Numbered from the stretch's first letter, positions 8,536 through 16,732 are shown. The stretch is DNA of 64,000 nt from Alcaligenaceae bacterium SAGV5 (GCA_009360345.1 SPDP01000005.1:186001-250000), one strand, 5' to 3'. Program-made: numbers and translations. Notes: generated by a model from the sequence alone, not told the origin.

Positions 8536-9507
8536 ATGTCCGTGCACCGCTGGCTCGCGGGATCGATGCTGGCCATCGCGGCAATCGCCGCGCCCTGGAC
8601 CGCGCATGCCAACGACACCTATCCGGATCGCCCCGTCCGCCTCGTCGTGCCGTTCGCGCCCGGCGGCTCCAGCGACATCGTCGGGCGTGTATTCGGCGAG
8701 TACCTGCAGAAGAAGACCGGCCAGCCCGTGGTGGTCGAGAACCGCGCCGGCGCCAACGGCATCATCGGCACGCGCTACGTCAAGGAAGCGGCGCCCGACG
8801 GCTATACGCTGGAGCTGAGCACCAATACCACGCACGCCGCCAACGTCAGCCTGTACAAGCAGCTTCCCTACGATGCGATGGCGGACTTCGAGCACATCGC
8901 GCCCTTCGGCCTCTCGGCCTCGGTGGCCATGGTCAGCAAGGAATCGGGCATCGCTTCCGTCCGCCAACTGGCGGACTACGCCAAGGCGCATCCCGACAAG
9001 GCTTTCTTCGGCTACTACAACTCGGCCTCGCAGATGTCCGGCGAACTGTTCCGGTTGAAATCCGGCGCGCCGCTCAAGGGCGTGTCCTACAAATCCATCG
9101 GCAACGCCACCTCGGACCTGCTGGGCGGCCACATCCAGGTGATCTTCATGGAGTACCTGCCCGCGGTCGGCCAGATCCCCGGCGGCAAGCTCGTGCCGCT
9201 GGGCGTGACGGCCAGCAAGCGCTACGGCGCCTGGCCCGACGTGCCCACCATCGCCGAGACCTATCCGGGATACGAGCTCGACTTCCACCTGGGACTGGTC
9301 GCGCCCAAGGGCACGCCCGCGCCCATCCTGGCCAGGCTGCACGCCTGGATGGACGAGGCCGCCCATGACCCCGCCTTCGTCGCCAAGCTGAACGAACTGG
9401 GCATGGAGCCGCTACCCATGAGCCGGCAGGAATACGTGCGCTTCTCGCGCGAAAAGATCGACTACTGGGCCCGGCAGGTCAAGGCCGCCGGCGTGCCGCC
9501 GCAATGA
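8536..9507 (+). CDS. Bug-family periplasmic solute receptor
   Basis: A signal peptide (LAGSMLAIAAIAAPWTAHA) leads into the Bug/TctC core: YPDRPVRLVVPFAPGGSSD, VVVENRAGANG and AAPDGYTL. The family binds carboxylated or aromatic-acid ligands in the periplasm and normally feeds TctAB membrane partners; none is encoded here. Length (323 residues) is typical and AGGAGG lies ideally before the ATG. It is first in an operon with a luciferase-like monooxygenase and a flavin reductase, so the ligand is probably that enzyme's substrate. Confidence 0.93.
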   Translation: MSVHRWLAGSMLAIAAIAAPWTAHANDTYPDRPVRLVVPFAPGGSSDIVGRVFGEYLQKKTGQPVVVENRAGANGIIGTRYVKEAAPDGYTLELSTNTTHAANVSLYKQLPYDAMADFEHIAPFGLSASVAMVSKESGIASVRQLADYAKAHPDKAFFGYYNSASQMSGELFRLKSGAPLKGVSYKSIGNATSDLLGGHIQVIFMEYLPAVGQIPGGKLVPLGVTASKRYGAWPDVPTIAETYPGYELDFHLGLVAPKGTPAPILARLHAWMDEAAHDPAFVAKLNELGMEPLPMSRQEYVRFSREKIDYWARQVKAAGVPPQ

Positions 9508-9526
9508 CACCGCAACGAGATAGGAC

Positions 9527-10633
9527 ATGGACATGCGCCTGGGTTACTTCACGATGCCGCTGCATCCCCTGCATCGCAACCCCACCGAGACCCTGCAGGA
9601 AGATCGCGAGGCGATCATCCTGGCCGACAAGCTGGGCTTCTACGACGCCTTCGTGGGCGAACACCTGACCGACCAGGCCGAGAACGTCACCAACAGCCTG
9701 CTGTTCCTGGCCACCCTGATCCCCGCAACCACTCGGATCAAGCTCGCGTCGGGTACCTCGAACCTGTCGCACTCGCACCCCACGCTGCTGGCCGCCCATG
9801 CGGCGATGTTCGACCACCTGGCCAAGGGCCGCTTCATCTTCGGGATCAGTCCCGGCGCGCTGGCGTCCGACGCCGAGGCGCTCGGCATCCTGGAGCAGGA
9901 CCGCAACCGCCTGTTCGCCGAGGCCATCGACGTCATCCTGGCCATCTGGGAAAAGAACGCCCCCTACGACATCGACCTGCCCGACAACCGCTTCAAGGTC
10001 ACCACGGCCAGCACCTGCGCCTTCGAGATCGGCCGCGGCATCATGCCCAAGCCCTACCAGCGGCCGTATCCCGAGATCGTCGGCACCGTGGTCGCGCCGT
10101 TCTCCAAGGGCGTCGTCGCCATGGGTCGGCGCGACTTCCACCCCATGTCCGCCAACTTCCTGCTGGCGCACTGGCTGCGCAGCCATTGGGACAACTACGC
10201 CGAAGGCAAGCGCTCGGTGGGCGTGGAACCCGACGTGGCCGACTGGCGCATCGCCCGGACCATCTTCGTGGCCGACGACGACGCCACCGCGCGGTCCTAC
10301 GGCAAGCACGACGCCAACAGCCCCTATCGGTACTACTACCGGCAGATGCTGACCAAGATGAAGATGTCCAACCGGCACGTCATCTTCAAGAAGCACCGCG
10401 ACGAGGACGACAGCGCCGTCACCCTGGACCGGCTGGTCGACGAACTGGTGATCGCCGGCACGGTGGACGAAGTCGTCGACCAGATCCTGGCGCTGCGCGA
10501 GACCGCGGGCGACTTCGGCGAGATCGTCTACGCCGGGATGGACATGGTGGACAAGACCCTGGCCAACCGATCGATGGAACTGATGGCCACCCAGGTCATG
10601 CCCCGGGTCAACGCCGCCATCGGCGGCCGTTAA
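9527..10633 (+). CDS. LLM-class flavin-dependent monooxygenase
   Basis: The protein opens MDMRLGYFTMPLHP and keeps the TIM-barrel luciferase-like pattern: LADKLGFYDAFVGEH, then IKLASGTSNLSHSHP, then FIFGISPGALASDAEALG. Such enzymes use reduced FMN made by a separate reductase and oxygen to oxidise ketones, sulfonates or N-heterocycles. The flavin reductase gene follows after 12 bases, completing a two-component system. Length (368 residues) is normal. The inserted region with DIDLPDNRFKV is characteristic of LLM proteins of the alkanal monooxygenase-like type. Substrate is unknown. Confidence 0.9.
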   Translation: MDMRLGYFTMPLHPLHRNPTETLQEDREAIILADKLGFYDAFVGEHLTDQAENVTNSLLFLATLIPATTRIKLASGTSNLSHSHPTLLAAHAAMFDHLAKGRFIFGISPGALASDAEALGILEQDRNRLFAEAIDVILAIWEKNAPYDIDLPDNRFKVTTASTCAFEIGRGIMPKPYQRPYPEIVGTVVAPFSKGVVAMGRRDFHPMSANFLLAHWLRSHWDNYAEGKRSVGVEPDVADWRIARTIFVADDDATARSYGKHDANSPYRYYYRQMLTKMKMSNRHVIFKKHRDEDDSAVTLDRLVDELVIAGTVDEVVDQILALRETAGDFGEIVYAGMDMVDKTLANRSMELMATQVMPRVNAAIGGR

Positions 10634-10645
10634 CGGGAGCGGGCC

Positions 10646-11149
10646 ATGGCGCTGAGCGCGGAAGAGTTCCGACAGATGATGCGGCGTTACCCGGCCGCGG
10701 TCACCGTCATCACCACCGGCCGGGCGCCCGACCGCGCGGGTATGACGGCTACCGCGGTGATGTCGCTGTCCATGGAGCCGGTGCAACTGGTGTGCGCCAT
10801 CAACCGTTCCACCTATACGCACGAGCGGCTGGTGCGCCATGGCAGGTTCTGCGTGAACGTCCTGGAGCGCGGGCAGATCCCGGTGGCGAAACTGTTTTCC
10901 GGGCAGGGGGGGATGGCGGGGGAGGCTCGATTCGGCGCGGATGACTGGACGAGTGCGCCGTCGGGGGTACCCATGCTGAAAGGGGCGGTGCTGGCGTTCG
11001 ACTGTGCCCTGGTGCAGAGCATGGCGGCAGGTACGCACACCCTGATCGTGGGGGAGGTGGAGGCGGGCTGCCGGAGCGGGGAGTCGCAGCCGCTGCTGTA
11101 CGTGGATGGAGGATGGGCGCGGGTCGAGCCGGTGGCGGAGCCGGGCTGA
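10646..11149 (+). CDS. Flavin reductase domain protein (FMN reductase partner)
   Basis: This 167-residue protein has the flavin reductase-like fold signature of HpaC/NtaB-type reductases: RRYPAAVTVITTG, GMTATAVMSLSMEPV, LVCAINRSTYTHERL and FCVNVLERGQ. It would reduce FMN with NAD(P)H for the monooxygenase encoded 12 bases upstream. It is the last gene of the operon. Codon choice is still like the core genome, whereas the sequence just beyond 11.4 kb changes to an accessory character. Confidence 0.9.
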   Translation: MALSAEEFRQMMRRYPAAVTVITTGRAPDRAGMTATAVMSLSMEPVQLVCAINRSTYTHERLVRHGRFCVNVLERGQIPVAKLFSGQGGMAGEARFGADDWTSAPSGVPMLKGAVLAFDCALVQSMAAGTHTLIVGEVEAGCRSGESQPLLYVDGGWARVEPVAEPG

Positions 11150-11197
11150 CGAGTATGGGTCCGCTCCAGGCCGGTGGCAGCGGAGCAGGCTCGCGAA

Positions 11198-11323
11198 TCA
11201 GGCTTCGTCGACCAGCTTGTCCATGGCGGTGAGGAGGTCGGGGTCGTTTTCGATGGCTTCGCAGACCAGATCGATCAGGTGTTGGTAGTCCGGGTCCTGA
11301 GCCATCGGGACTTCGGCGGCCAT
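11198..11323 (-). CDS. Small acidic protein, function unknown
   Basis: A 41-codon frame (start MAAEVPMAQDPDY; alternative start at 11305 gives 35 residues) encodes HLIDLVCEAIENDPDLL and ends KLVDEA. The composition (amphipathic, acidic, high third-position GC) is unlike random sequence, so it may be a real small gene or the remnant of one. The ribosome site is weak. It lies between the flavin reductase and the toxin island. No function can be assigned. Confidence 0.4.
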   Translation of the reverse strand: MAAEVPMAQDPDYQHLIDLVCEAIENDPDLLTAMDKLVDEA

Positions 11324-11419
11324 CCGTTATGCACAACACGTCGGAGACCTGTCGGCCGTATGACCCGGGCAAGGCACTGGGGAATACCAGTCCGAGGCTG
11401 CCCGAGCCGCCTCCGCCGC

Positions 11420-12888
11420 CGGGGCGCGGTGGGTGTGGTGGGGGCGGTACTGTCAGTGGTGGTGGCTGTGGCGGTCACTGCATGGACAGGCGGTGCCGCG
11501 TCTGCGCTACTCAGTAGCAAGATCCTCGGCTGGGCGGCGGCCGGCGCATTGGGTTCCGTCGTGGGTCAAGCTACGGCAATGGCGACAGGGGTCCAAGACA
11601 GCTTTGATTGGAAGGGGGGAGCGATCAGCGCAGTTGCGCAAGGTGTGAGCTATCTCGAGCCGAATGCGATCGGCGAGGCGCAATATGGCGAAAGGGACTG
11701 GGCCCTTTTGAACAATGGAGTGGGTCCGGAACTACGCAACGCCGTAGCGGGACAACCGGCTTCCGCGGATTTGGCCGGAGCGTTGAAGAATGTCAGCGCT
11801 AGTGATTTGCGGACGATGCAAAGGTTAGGAGAGAGGGCCGGCATTTCATCATGGGACGATCCAGCGAAGCTGCAGATTCTGGCCAAAGCTAGCTGGGTAC
11901 AAGGACCACAAGGAAACTTGTACTCACCTGAGGAGCGGGCTGGGATCACTGCCTCCTATCTTGGACTGTTTTCTGGCATGTCCGAGGATCTTGTAAACGA
12001 AACGATGAAGCCATTCCGAGCTGAGGGACTTTTTTCTAAAGCAATTGCCCTGCCGAATGTTCAAAGCACAGTCGAATCATCTGAAGCATTGGGCATGCTG
12101 GCCCCTATCATAGTCGTTGCAAAAATCTCTCAGCCATTTCAGCCATTTCTTGCAACCGCACAGTTGGATGATATGACCGTCGGAGTTGGACGTGTGGTGG
12201 AACGGCTAGGGCAAGCAATAGAGAGCAATCCTATCGCAAAGCTGGGGCTGATGGTTTTGGATGTAGCAGCAGGCCCAGCAGCTTTTGCTGTTCGCCAAGC
12301 AATCTCCATGGCCGAGCTCGGAAAGTTTATTGAGCGCGGGCAGGAGCAAGCACTAGACTACTTGGTAGGCCGCTTCGACCTTGCAGAGTATGATGAAGCA
12401 GAGTCGGCAAGCGGTGCGATCGGGGCAATGGCTTTAGGTTCAGCTCTATTGAGTGGCGCAACGAAGGCTGTAGGTGATTTGGCGCGGCTGGCTAGGGGGG
12501 CGGGGCCAGTCGTGTACCAAATGCCGCCGCAGAAAGTAGAGTCGTTGCTCCCCTCAAGGAGGTGTCGCCCATGAAGCCGAGCGATTGGCTCAATTAGGGA
12601 TACCCAAGAACAATACCGTTTTGCGGCCGACGCAGGCCGACTTCGATAGCGCGGCATTCAAAGTCATTGTAAGAGAGCCGAAATTCACCAAGGGTGGATT
12701 GCCGAAAGGCACGATTTTTGACGGTACGGCGGGCGGAAATCTGGAGATTAAAGGTGGCGCCAGTATGTTGGACTCAAGCTATCAGTTCAGACTCCAAACC
12801 TACCGTTTTTTTGAAAACGAACACGCCCTTTACGATCGAAACAACCCGCCCGATCAATCCGGCTTTCCAGAGTTGGTTGGATCGATAG
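11420..12888 (+). pseudogene. C-terminal part of a polymorphic toxin with nuclease-like tail, frameshifted
   Basis: The frame opens with a hydrophobic AVLSVVVAVAVTAWTGGAAS and WAAAGALGSVVGQ stretch typical of the pretoxin end of large hemagglutinin/Rhs-type exported toxins, but the thousands of residues expected upstream are missing. The connector AESASGAIGAMALGSALL follows at about 12400. The tail must be read through three one-base shifts, each in a short homopolymer: a G-rich run near 12493-12503, CCC at 12568-12570 (one C short) and a T7 run at about 12808-12814 (one T too many). Corrected, it reads LKEVSPHEAERLAQLGIPKN, then GTIFDGTAGGNLEIKGG (a D...ExK restriction-endonuclease-like signature), then RPINPAFQSWLDR. 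These may be real decay or base-calling errors. Without correction the frame stops at 12574. Confidence 0.7.
12398..12530 (+). repeat. Toxin connector repeat, copy 1
   Basis: From GCAGAGTCGGCAAGCGGTG onward this segment is nearly identical for about 100 bases to 14567-14702, then diverges gradually into a different toxin tail. It encodes the AMALGSALLSGATKAVGDL connector. Relative to copy 2 it lacks one base near 12500, which breaks the frame. Confidence 0.9.
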
Positions 12889-12933
12889 GGGCTTCGGTCG
12901 CGAGGCCGAAATGATAGGCGGTGCGGACGCTGA

Positions 12934-13203
12934 CCTCAGAGGGGATGGGCTGTGGAATTCATGATGACGAAACGGCATGTCGCGAGGGGTGCGCGTGCCG
13001 ATGCCGAAGTGAATAATAGAATCTATCTAATTAAGAACGCCTCTGAAATGAGGGCGACTTATCAGGTTAGGCTTCTTCTTTATCGAGCGACGCAAGAAGG
13101 TACGAAGTTGGTTCTAGACCTTCCAAAAGACTGTAAGTTGAGCAATGGCTTGAAGTCGTTGGCCAAAGAGTATCGTCGGCATTTTGAAATCACGAGAAAC
13201 TGA
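12934..13203 (+). pseudogene. Orphan toxin tail, restriction-endonuclease-like
   Basis: An open frame without a convincing start (GTG at 12952 has no clear ribosome site) encodes GARADAEVNNRIYLIKNASE followed by QVRLLLYRATQEGTKLVLDL and a basic end YRRHFEITRN. This resembles the C-terminal half of restriction-endonuclease-fold toxins, where a YEIKN-type strand carries the catalytic ExK; here the Glu is replaced (YLIKN), so activity is doubtful. Its TGA overlaps the ATG of the Imm70-like gene, the classical toxin-immunity arrangement. It looks like the surviving last exchangeable piece of a former toxin tip. Confidence 0.55.
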
Positions 13204-13616
13204 TGGGACTTTATCTAGCTATCTTTGATGGCGAAGAGGAGCTCGATGGCGTCGAGGTCGGTTCATATGCTGACTTCGGAACGTTCCGCTCCGCGGTTGC
13301 AACGCACGTAGAACAGGGCGTCGCAGGATCACGGTGTCCGACGCTGATGGAGCATTCTGACTGTGACGGGCAATGGTCGTCTGAAGAGGCCGCCCTATTG
13401 CAAGCGGAGCTGTCGATGGTCGCCGAAAGCTTCTTGGAGCTGCCTCCTGAACCTCTTGGGGATGATTGGAAACCAGAGGTTGCTCGGCTGTTCGGGCTTC
13501 GGCCGAACAGCCTTTATGACTGCTTTTTTGATGTAGACGGCGAGCCTCTCGTGGACCGCCTAATGGGCTTGGCTCAACTGAGTATGCAGCGGAATCTCCC
13601 GATTTTGTTCCAGTGA
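13203..13616 (+). CDS. Immunity protein, Imm70-like
   Basis: The 137-residue protein (MGLYLAIFDGEEELDGVEVG, later LMEHSDCDGQWSSEEAALL and YDCFFDVDGEPLVDRL) matches my recollection of the Imm70 family of polymorphic-toxin immunity proteins. It is small, acidic and cytosolic, as needed to neutralise a basic nuclease. Its ATG overlaps the stop of the toxin fragment before it by one base. The gene is fully open although its toxin is reduced, suggesting retention for protection against siblings or rivals. Family name given from memory; a profile search would settle it. Confidence 0.7.
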   Translation: MGLYLAIFDGEEELDGVEVGSYADFGTFRSAVATHVEQGVAGSRCPTLMEHSDCDGQWSSEEAALLQAELSMVAESFLELPPEPLGDDWKPEVARLFGLRPNSLYDCFFDVDGEPLVDRLMGLAQLSMQRNLPILFQ

Positions 13617-13752
13617 GGTCGAAAGCAAGATTGCGCAAGACGCGGCAGCGCGCAGGGCGGCGCTCGACCCCTACGGCATCGGCCAGATGACATCGCAGCC
13701 CGTGCAGGTCGAGGAAGGCGCGGTCACATCGCCGGTGCGGATAGGCCAATGA
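13617..13752 (+). pseudogene. Orphan toxin tail fragment
   Basis: The frame reading VESKIAQDAAARRAALDPYG and ending TSPVRIGQ has no start codon of its own and ends in a TGA that overlaps the next ATG (ATGA at 13749). The arrangement is that of a toxin C-terminus joined to an immunity gene. Only about 45 residues remain, too few to name the toxin fold. Confidence 0.45.
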
Positions 13753-14027
13753 GCATGTCAGCCATCAAATCAAAGAGCATTGAAGCTGCAGCGGCAGTTG
13801 CAGCCTCTCATGGAAACTCCATCGTGGAGGTCTCTGAGGGGTGGTCAAAGGTAAAGCAAGTGGTCCACATGCAGGAGCCCTTGACGGAAGAGGCTAGAGC
13901 TGCAGTTCTAGCAATCGCGACACTTCGGCATTGGCTCGTAGAGCCGACACCGCAAAACGCTGGTGAGGAGGGGTTCACCGACGACCAAGAAAAGGTTGCG
14001 ATTACCTTCCCTCGTTCGGCGAGCTGA
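13749..14027 (+). CDS. Putative immunity protein, unassigned family
   Basis: A 92-residue protein (MSMSAIKSKSIEAAAAVAAS, then EEARAAVLAIATLRHWL) with no membrane segment or signal peptide. I do not recognise the family. It overlaps the preceding toxin-tail fragment by ATGA and lies in a series of toxin/immunity modules, which is the only evidence for an immunity role. Confidence 0.5.
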   Translation: MSMSAIKSKSIEAAAAVAASHGNSIVEVSEGWSKVKQVVHMQEPLTEEARAAVLAIATLRHWLVEPTPQNAGEEGFTDDQEKVAITFPRSAS

Positions 14028-14049
14028 GTGATGTGTCGCTACAAAGGGG

Positions 14050-14271
14050 ATGCATCTTCAACCCTTCCCCGCCTGGTACCTCTACACCACCGACACCTCA
14101 TCGGTACGCTTGCTGACCGACGATGGTGCGCCATCGCCTGAGTTGACCACCGAGCCTGCGCGTTTGCTGGCTGAAGTGGCTGCGGCCCTCCATGCCGCAG
14201 CCGGTCGCTTGGGCGAGCACGAGCTGCTCCACCTTCACAACTTCCTCGTCATGCAGCGCTGGCGGCGCTGA
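14050..14271 (+). CDS. Hypothetical protein, 73 residues
   Basis: The frame encodes MHLQPFPAWYLYTTDTSS and a helical EPARLLAEVAAALHAAAGRL, ending MQRWRR. It is GC-richer than the toxin fragments around it, as is the noncoding stretch that follows, so the 14.05-14.56 kb segment may have been inserted as one piece. Function and family are not recognised; a mobile-element cargo origin is possible. Confidence 0.4.
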   Translation: MHLQPFPAWYLYTTDTSSVRLLTDDGAPSPELTTEPARLLAEVAAALHAAAGRLGEHELLHLHNFLVMQRWRR

Positions 14272-14566
14272 GTCGTCCGGCTGTTCGGAGCCGCTGCCGC
14301 AGGGCAGCGGTCAGTCCCGACCGGCGCCGGGGCTGACCCGAAGGTACGCCGCGCCCCAGCGGGGACACCGCAGGGCCGGGGGAGCCAGCAGCATCGAGTC
14401 GTGGTCCAAGCGCCGGCCCGCCCCCAGGCGGGCGATGTTGACGGGACCTCAGCCGATGCGACTGCTTCGAGCGTGAGGTCCGCCGCTGCCGGAGCGTGAG
14501 CGCAGGAAGCCAACGCAACGGGTATTCGGGCATCATCGCACCTTCCGCACAAGCGAATGGTATGGA
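14272..14566. other. GC-rich noncoding stretch
   Basis: No convincing gene is seen on either strand. It holds small hairpins such as CCGCTGCCGCAGGGCAGCGG near 14290 and GCCCGCCCCCAGGCGGGC near 14420. It ends exactly where the second copy of the toxin connector begins, so its right edge is a recombination or insertion boundary. Confidence 0.5.
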
Positions 14567-14702
14567 GCAGAGTCGGCAAGCGGTGTGATCGGGGCAATGG
14601 CTTTAGGTTCAGCTCTATTGAGTGGCGCAACGAAGGCTGTAGGTGATTTGGCACGGCTGGCTAGGGGATATGGGGTCAGTCGTGTAGCAAATACCGTCGC
14701 AA
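14567..14702 (+). repeat. Toxin connector repeat, copy 2
   Basis: This is the second copy of the segment at 12398-12530, with only a few substitutions in the first 100 bases. It stays in frame into the toxin domain that follows and has no start of its own, as expected for a silent cassette joined by recombination. Confidence 0.9.
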
Positions 14703-14989
14703 AGACGACGGTGCCTCAGGTGACGACCAATCGGTTAGCTGGTAATGCGTTCCATGATGAAATAGCTGGAGCACTCCGCGCGGAAGGCCGAGATGTCAGT
14801 GCCGAGGTGTATAAATCGACGCCTTTTGGGAAGCGCTTTATCGACATCGAGGTCAGCAAGGATGGGCAGGTTCTCGGAGGTATAGAAACTAAGCTCGGAG
14901 GGTCGCGATACACACCTGCTCAGAGGACAAAGGATTGGTGGCTCAAGGTCAATGATGGCTACATCGTGAATGTTGTGAGAGACAAATGA
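14570..14989 (+). CDS. Displaced (orphan) toxin cassette, PD-(D/E)xK-like nuclease
   Basis: The open frame begins inside the connector repeat (AESASGVIGAMALGSALL; a GTG at 14585 could serve as start) and continues VSRVANTVAKTTVPQV into a domain reading FHDEIAGALRAEGRDV, then KRFIDIEVSKDGQVLGGIET and KLGGSRYTPAQRTKDWW. The D/E...ExK spacing in FIDIEV...GIETK fits a PD-(D/E)xK nuclease. It is uninterrupted to its TGA, which overlaps the next gene by ATGA. As it lacks any secretion part, it is probably silent until recombined through the repeat onto a full-length toxin gene. Catalysis is inferred from the motif only. Confidence 0.65.
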   Translation, partial: ESASGVIGAMALGSALLSGATKAVGDLARLARGYGVSRVANTVAKTTVPQVTTNRLAGNAFHDEIAGALRAEGRDVSAEVYKSTPFGKRFIDIEVSKDGQVLGGIETKLGGSRYTPAQRTKDWWLKVNDGYIVNVVRDK

Positions 14990-15504
14990 CCACGTTTTAT
15001 CCCAAAGCAGTTTATGATGACGTTATGGCATCATGTACGCAAACTCTGCGAACTGTCGGCTATGTTCGGCGTGGATCGTCCCTACGAAAAGAGATGGATG
15101 GCAACGTCGCGGTTATAGAATTTCAAAAGAGCAGTAAAAGCAGTGCTGATGTAATTTTATTTACGATAAATGTTGGCATTATCTGCGGTCGGCTGCTCGA
15201 AGCCGAAAGATCTTTACCAAAGAAAGTCGGGATCGTTGACGCGCATATCCGGCAACGCATTGGGATGTTGTTGCCTGATCGGTCTGATAAGTGGTGGACA
15301 ATCGAACCAAGATCTGACGCTGGCTCGCTCGTCGAAGAGATATCACGCCTCATCGAACGAGATGTCGTGCCCTATCTCGACCGTTACTTGGATGATAAAG
15401 CGCTAGTCGCGTTATGGGAGTCTGGGCAATCGCCGGGGCTAACAGAAATCCAGAGGCTGAAATATCTAACGAGGCTCAACACCACGAAAGAATGCGCAGC
15501 ATGA
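14986..15504 (+). CDS. Immunity protein, DUF4304-like
   Basis: The 172-residue protein (start MTTFYPKAVYDDVMASC, then LRTVGYVRRGSSLRKE and DVILFTINVGII) fits the DUF4304 type found as immunity or immunity-linked proteins in toxin loci. It begins within the stop codon of the orphan nuclease cassette (ATGA) and would be its cognate inhibitor. Its own stop overlaps the next start at 15501, so at least three genes are translationally coupled. Confidence 0.65.
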   Translation: MTTFYPKAVYDDVMASCTQTLRTVGYVRRGSSLRKEMDGNVAVIEFQKSSKSSADVILFTINVGIICGRLLEAERSLPKKVGIVDAHIRQRIGMLLPDRSDKWWTIEPRSDAGSLVEEISRLIERDVVPYLDRYLDDKALVALWESGQSPGLTEIQRLKYLTRLNTTKECAA

Positions 15505-15794
15505 ATCTCATTGGAACTTGGGTTTTCGATGAGACGGATGAGCGCGCGCGCGCCGATTTGGGCGACGTGCTTCTTGAATTTGATGAAGATGGTAATCTCA
15601 CTTACGTCGTTCGCGGTGAAAAAACTGATCAAATTATCAAACTCCGCTATGAAATCGATGGCGACACCATTGTCACTGATCAACCCTCTGCACCGCAGAC
15701 GGAACGTACGGCTTTTTCATTGGAAGATCGAGAGTTGACGCTCGCCTTCGGGGGCGTGCCCTACCGCTTCTATCGTTGGGAACCTGCACCGTAA
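15501..15794 (+). CDS. Small beta-rich protein, putative immunity or accessory
   Basis: The ATG at 15501 overlaps the stop of the preceding immunity gene. The 97-residue product (MNLIGTWVFDETDERARADL, later GDTIVTDQPSAPQTERTAF) has the GTW start and alternating strands of a small lipocalin-like barrel. No signal peptide is seen. Immunity-type function is inferred only from position. Confidence 0.5.
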   Translation: MNLIGTWVFDETDERARADLGDVLLEFDEDGNLTYVVRGEKTDQIIKLRYEIDGDTIVTDQPSAPQTERTAFSLEDRELTLAFGGVPYRFYRWEPAP

Positions 15795-15799
15795 TCCCG

Positions 15800-16256
15800 C
15801 GGGATGCTCTGTTGCCGCAGAAAGGGGAGCCGGACCGATTTGGCACGCAACGGCAACGCCGGGCGCAGCGAGAAGCATTCTTGAAAACGGAATTGACCCA
15901 GCGTTTATGAACGCCAGCAGCCGGTTCGGAAAAGGCTTCTATGTAGCTGAGCAGCCGGGCACCGCACTGGCCGAACTTGCTCATCATGGCGTCGCTCCGA
16001 CAACCAGAATCCGGTTTAGCGTCAATCAAGATGCACTGCGGGTTCTGGATTTAACGGATGCGAGCGTAGCCCGAGCAGGGGCTATAAGAGCGGGCCGATT
16101 TCTTCCCATACGCAAGCGCTCGGAACGAGCGCAGCCAACCAAGGTTAGAATGCAATCCGCTTCACATCGGAGCGCGCAGCGGGTAGCAATCTTGTCGTAA
16201 TCCGCGATTTTAATGATGTCCTCAGGCCAGTGATGGTGACCCCAACAAGACCATGA
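15800..16256 (+). pseudogene. ADP-ribosyltransferase-like toxin tail, broken
   Basis: One frame reads GPIWHATATPGAARSILENG and RFGKGFYVAEQPGTALAELA up to LRVLDLTDASVARA, a layout like ART-fold effector toxins (His in HAT, then FYVAE). After about 16070 the continuation lies in another frame: GYKSGPISSHTQALGTS, an in-frame TAG at about 16144 where the pattern QGYNAIRF would need a Tyr codon, then NAIRFTSERAAGSNLVVIRD and a TGA overlapping the immunity start. So at least one frameshift and one nonsense change inactivate it. A RES-type NAD hydrolase is an alternative fold assignment. Confidence 0.6.
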
Positions 16257-16732
16257 AAATAGCTCTGGCAAAATACACGTGCGACCATTGCGGCAGCACC
16301 TTCGAAGCCCCGATGCTTGATGAATCGAGCTACGGCGAGTTCCTTCTTTGGTCATCGACCGGGAAGGTCGCTTACATGAACGCCTTTGAAGATCGGGTCT
16401 ATTTGGAAGTGAAAGGTCTGCTGTCAGAAACCTTTGACGACCTTCGGGCCGATCCGTTCAGAGCATCAGAAGTCCTCCAAAATATCTTCGGGCCAATGGC
16501 CTGCGACGCCGATCCAACAGGGGCGCCTTACGCGATCGGTGCTCAACCAGCCTGTCCTTTCTGCGAAAATGGGCATGTTGCATCGTGGGAGCTGATCTAT
16601 CCGCCCAAGATCGTCGAATATGACATATCGGTTGTTACCCACGTCAGGTGGGACCGTCTGAGCGATGCGGAGAAGGCGGAACAGCTCGATCATTTTGTGG
16701 CTGATAGCGGCATGGGGTTGAAGGCAAGATAA
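16253..16732 (+). CDS. Putative immunity protein with zinc-ribbon cysteines
   Basis: The 159-residue protein begins MKIALAKYTCDHCGSTFEAP and later has CPFCENGHVASWEL; the two CxxC pairs can bind one zinc. It is cytosolic and acidic. Its ATG overlaps the stop of the broken ADP-ribosyltransferase-like toxin (ATGA at 16253). The family is not recognised beyond the zinc pairs. The coding frame is intact although the toxin is not. Confidence 0.6.
   Translation: MKIALAKYTCDHCGSTFEAPMLDESSYGEFLLWSSTGKVAYMNAFEDRVYLEVKGLLSETFDDLRADPFRASEVLQNIFGPMACDADPTGAPYAIGAQPACPFCENGHVASWELIYPPKIVEYDISVVTHVRWDRLSDAEKAEQLDHFVADSGMGLKAR

Noticed and set aside
14272..14566. Possible group II intron or other structured RNA
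   Set aside because: No domain V pattern, reverse transcriptase or known RNA motif could be recognised; only small hairpins are visible.
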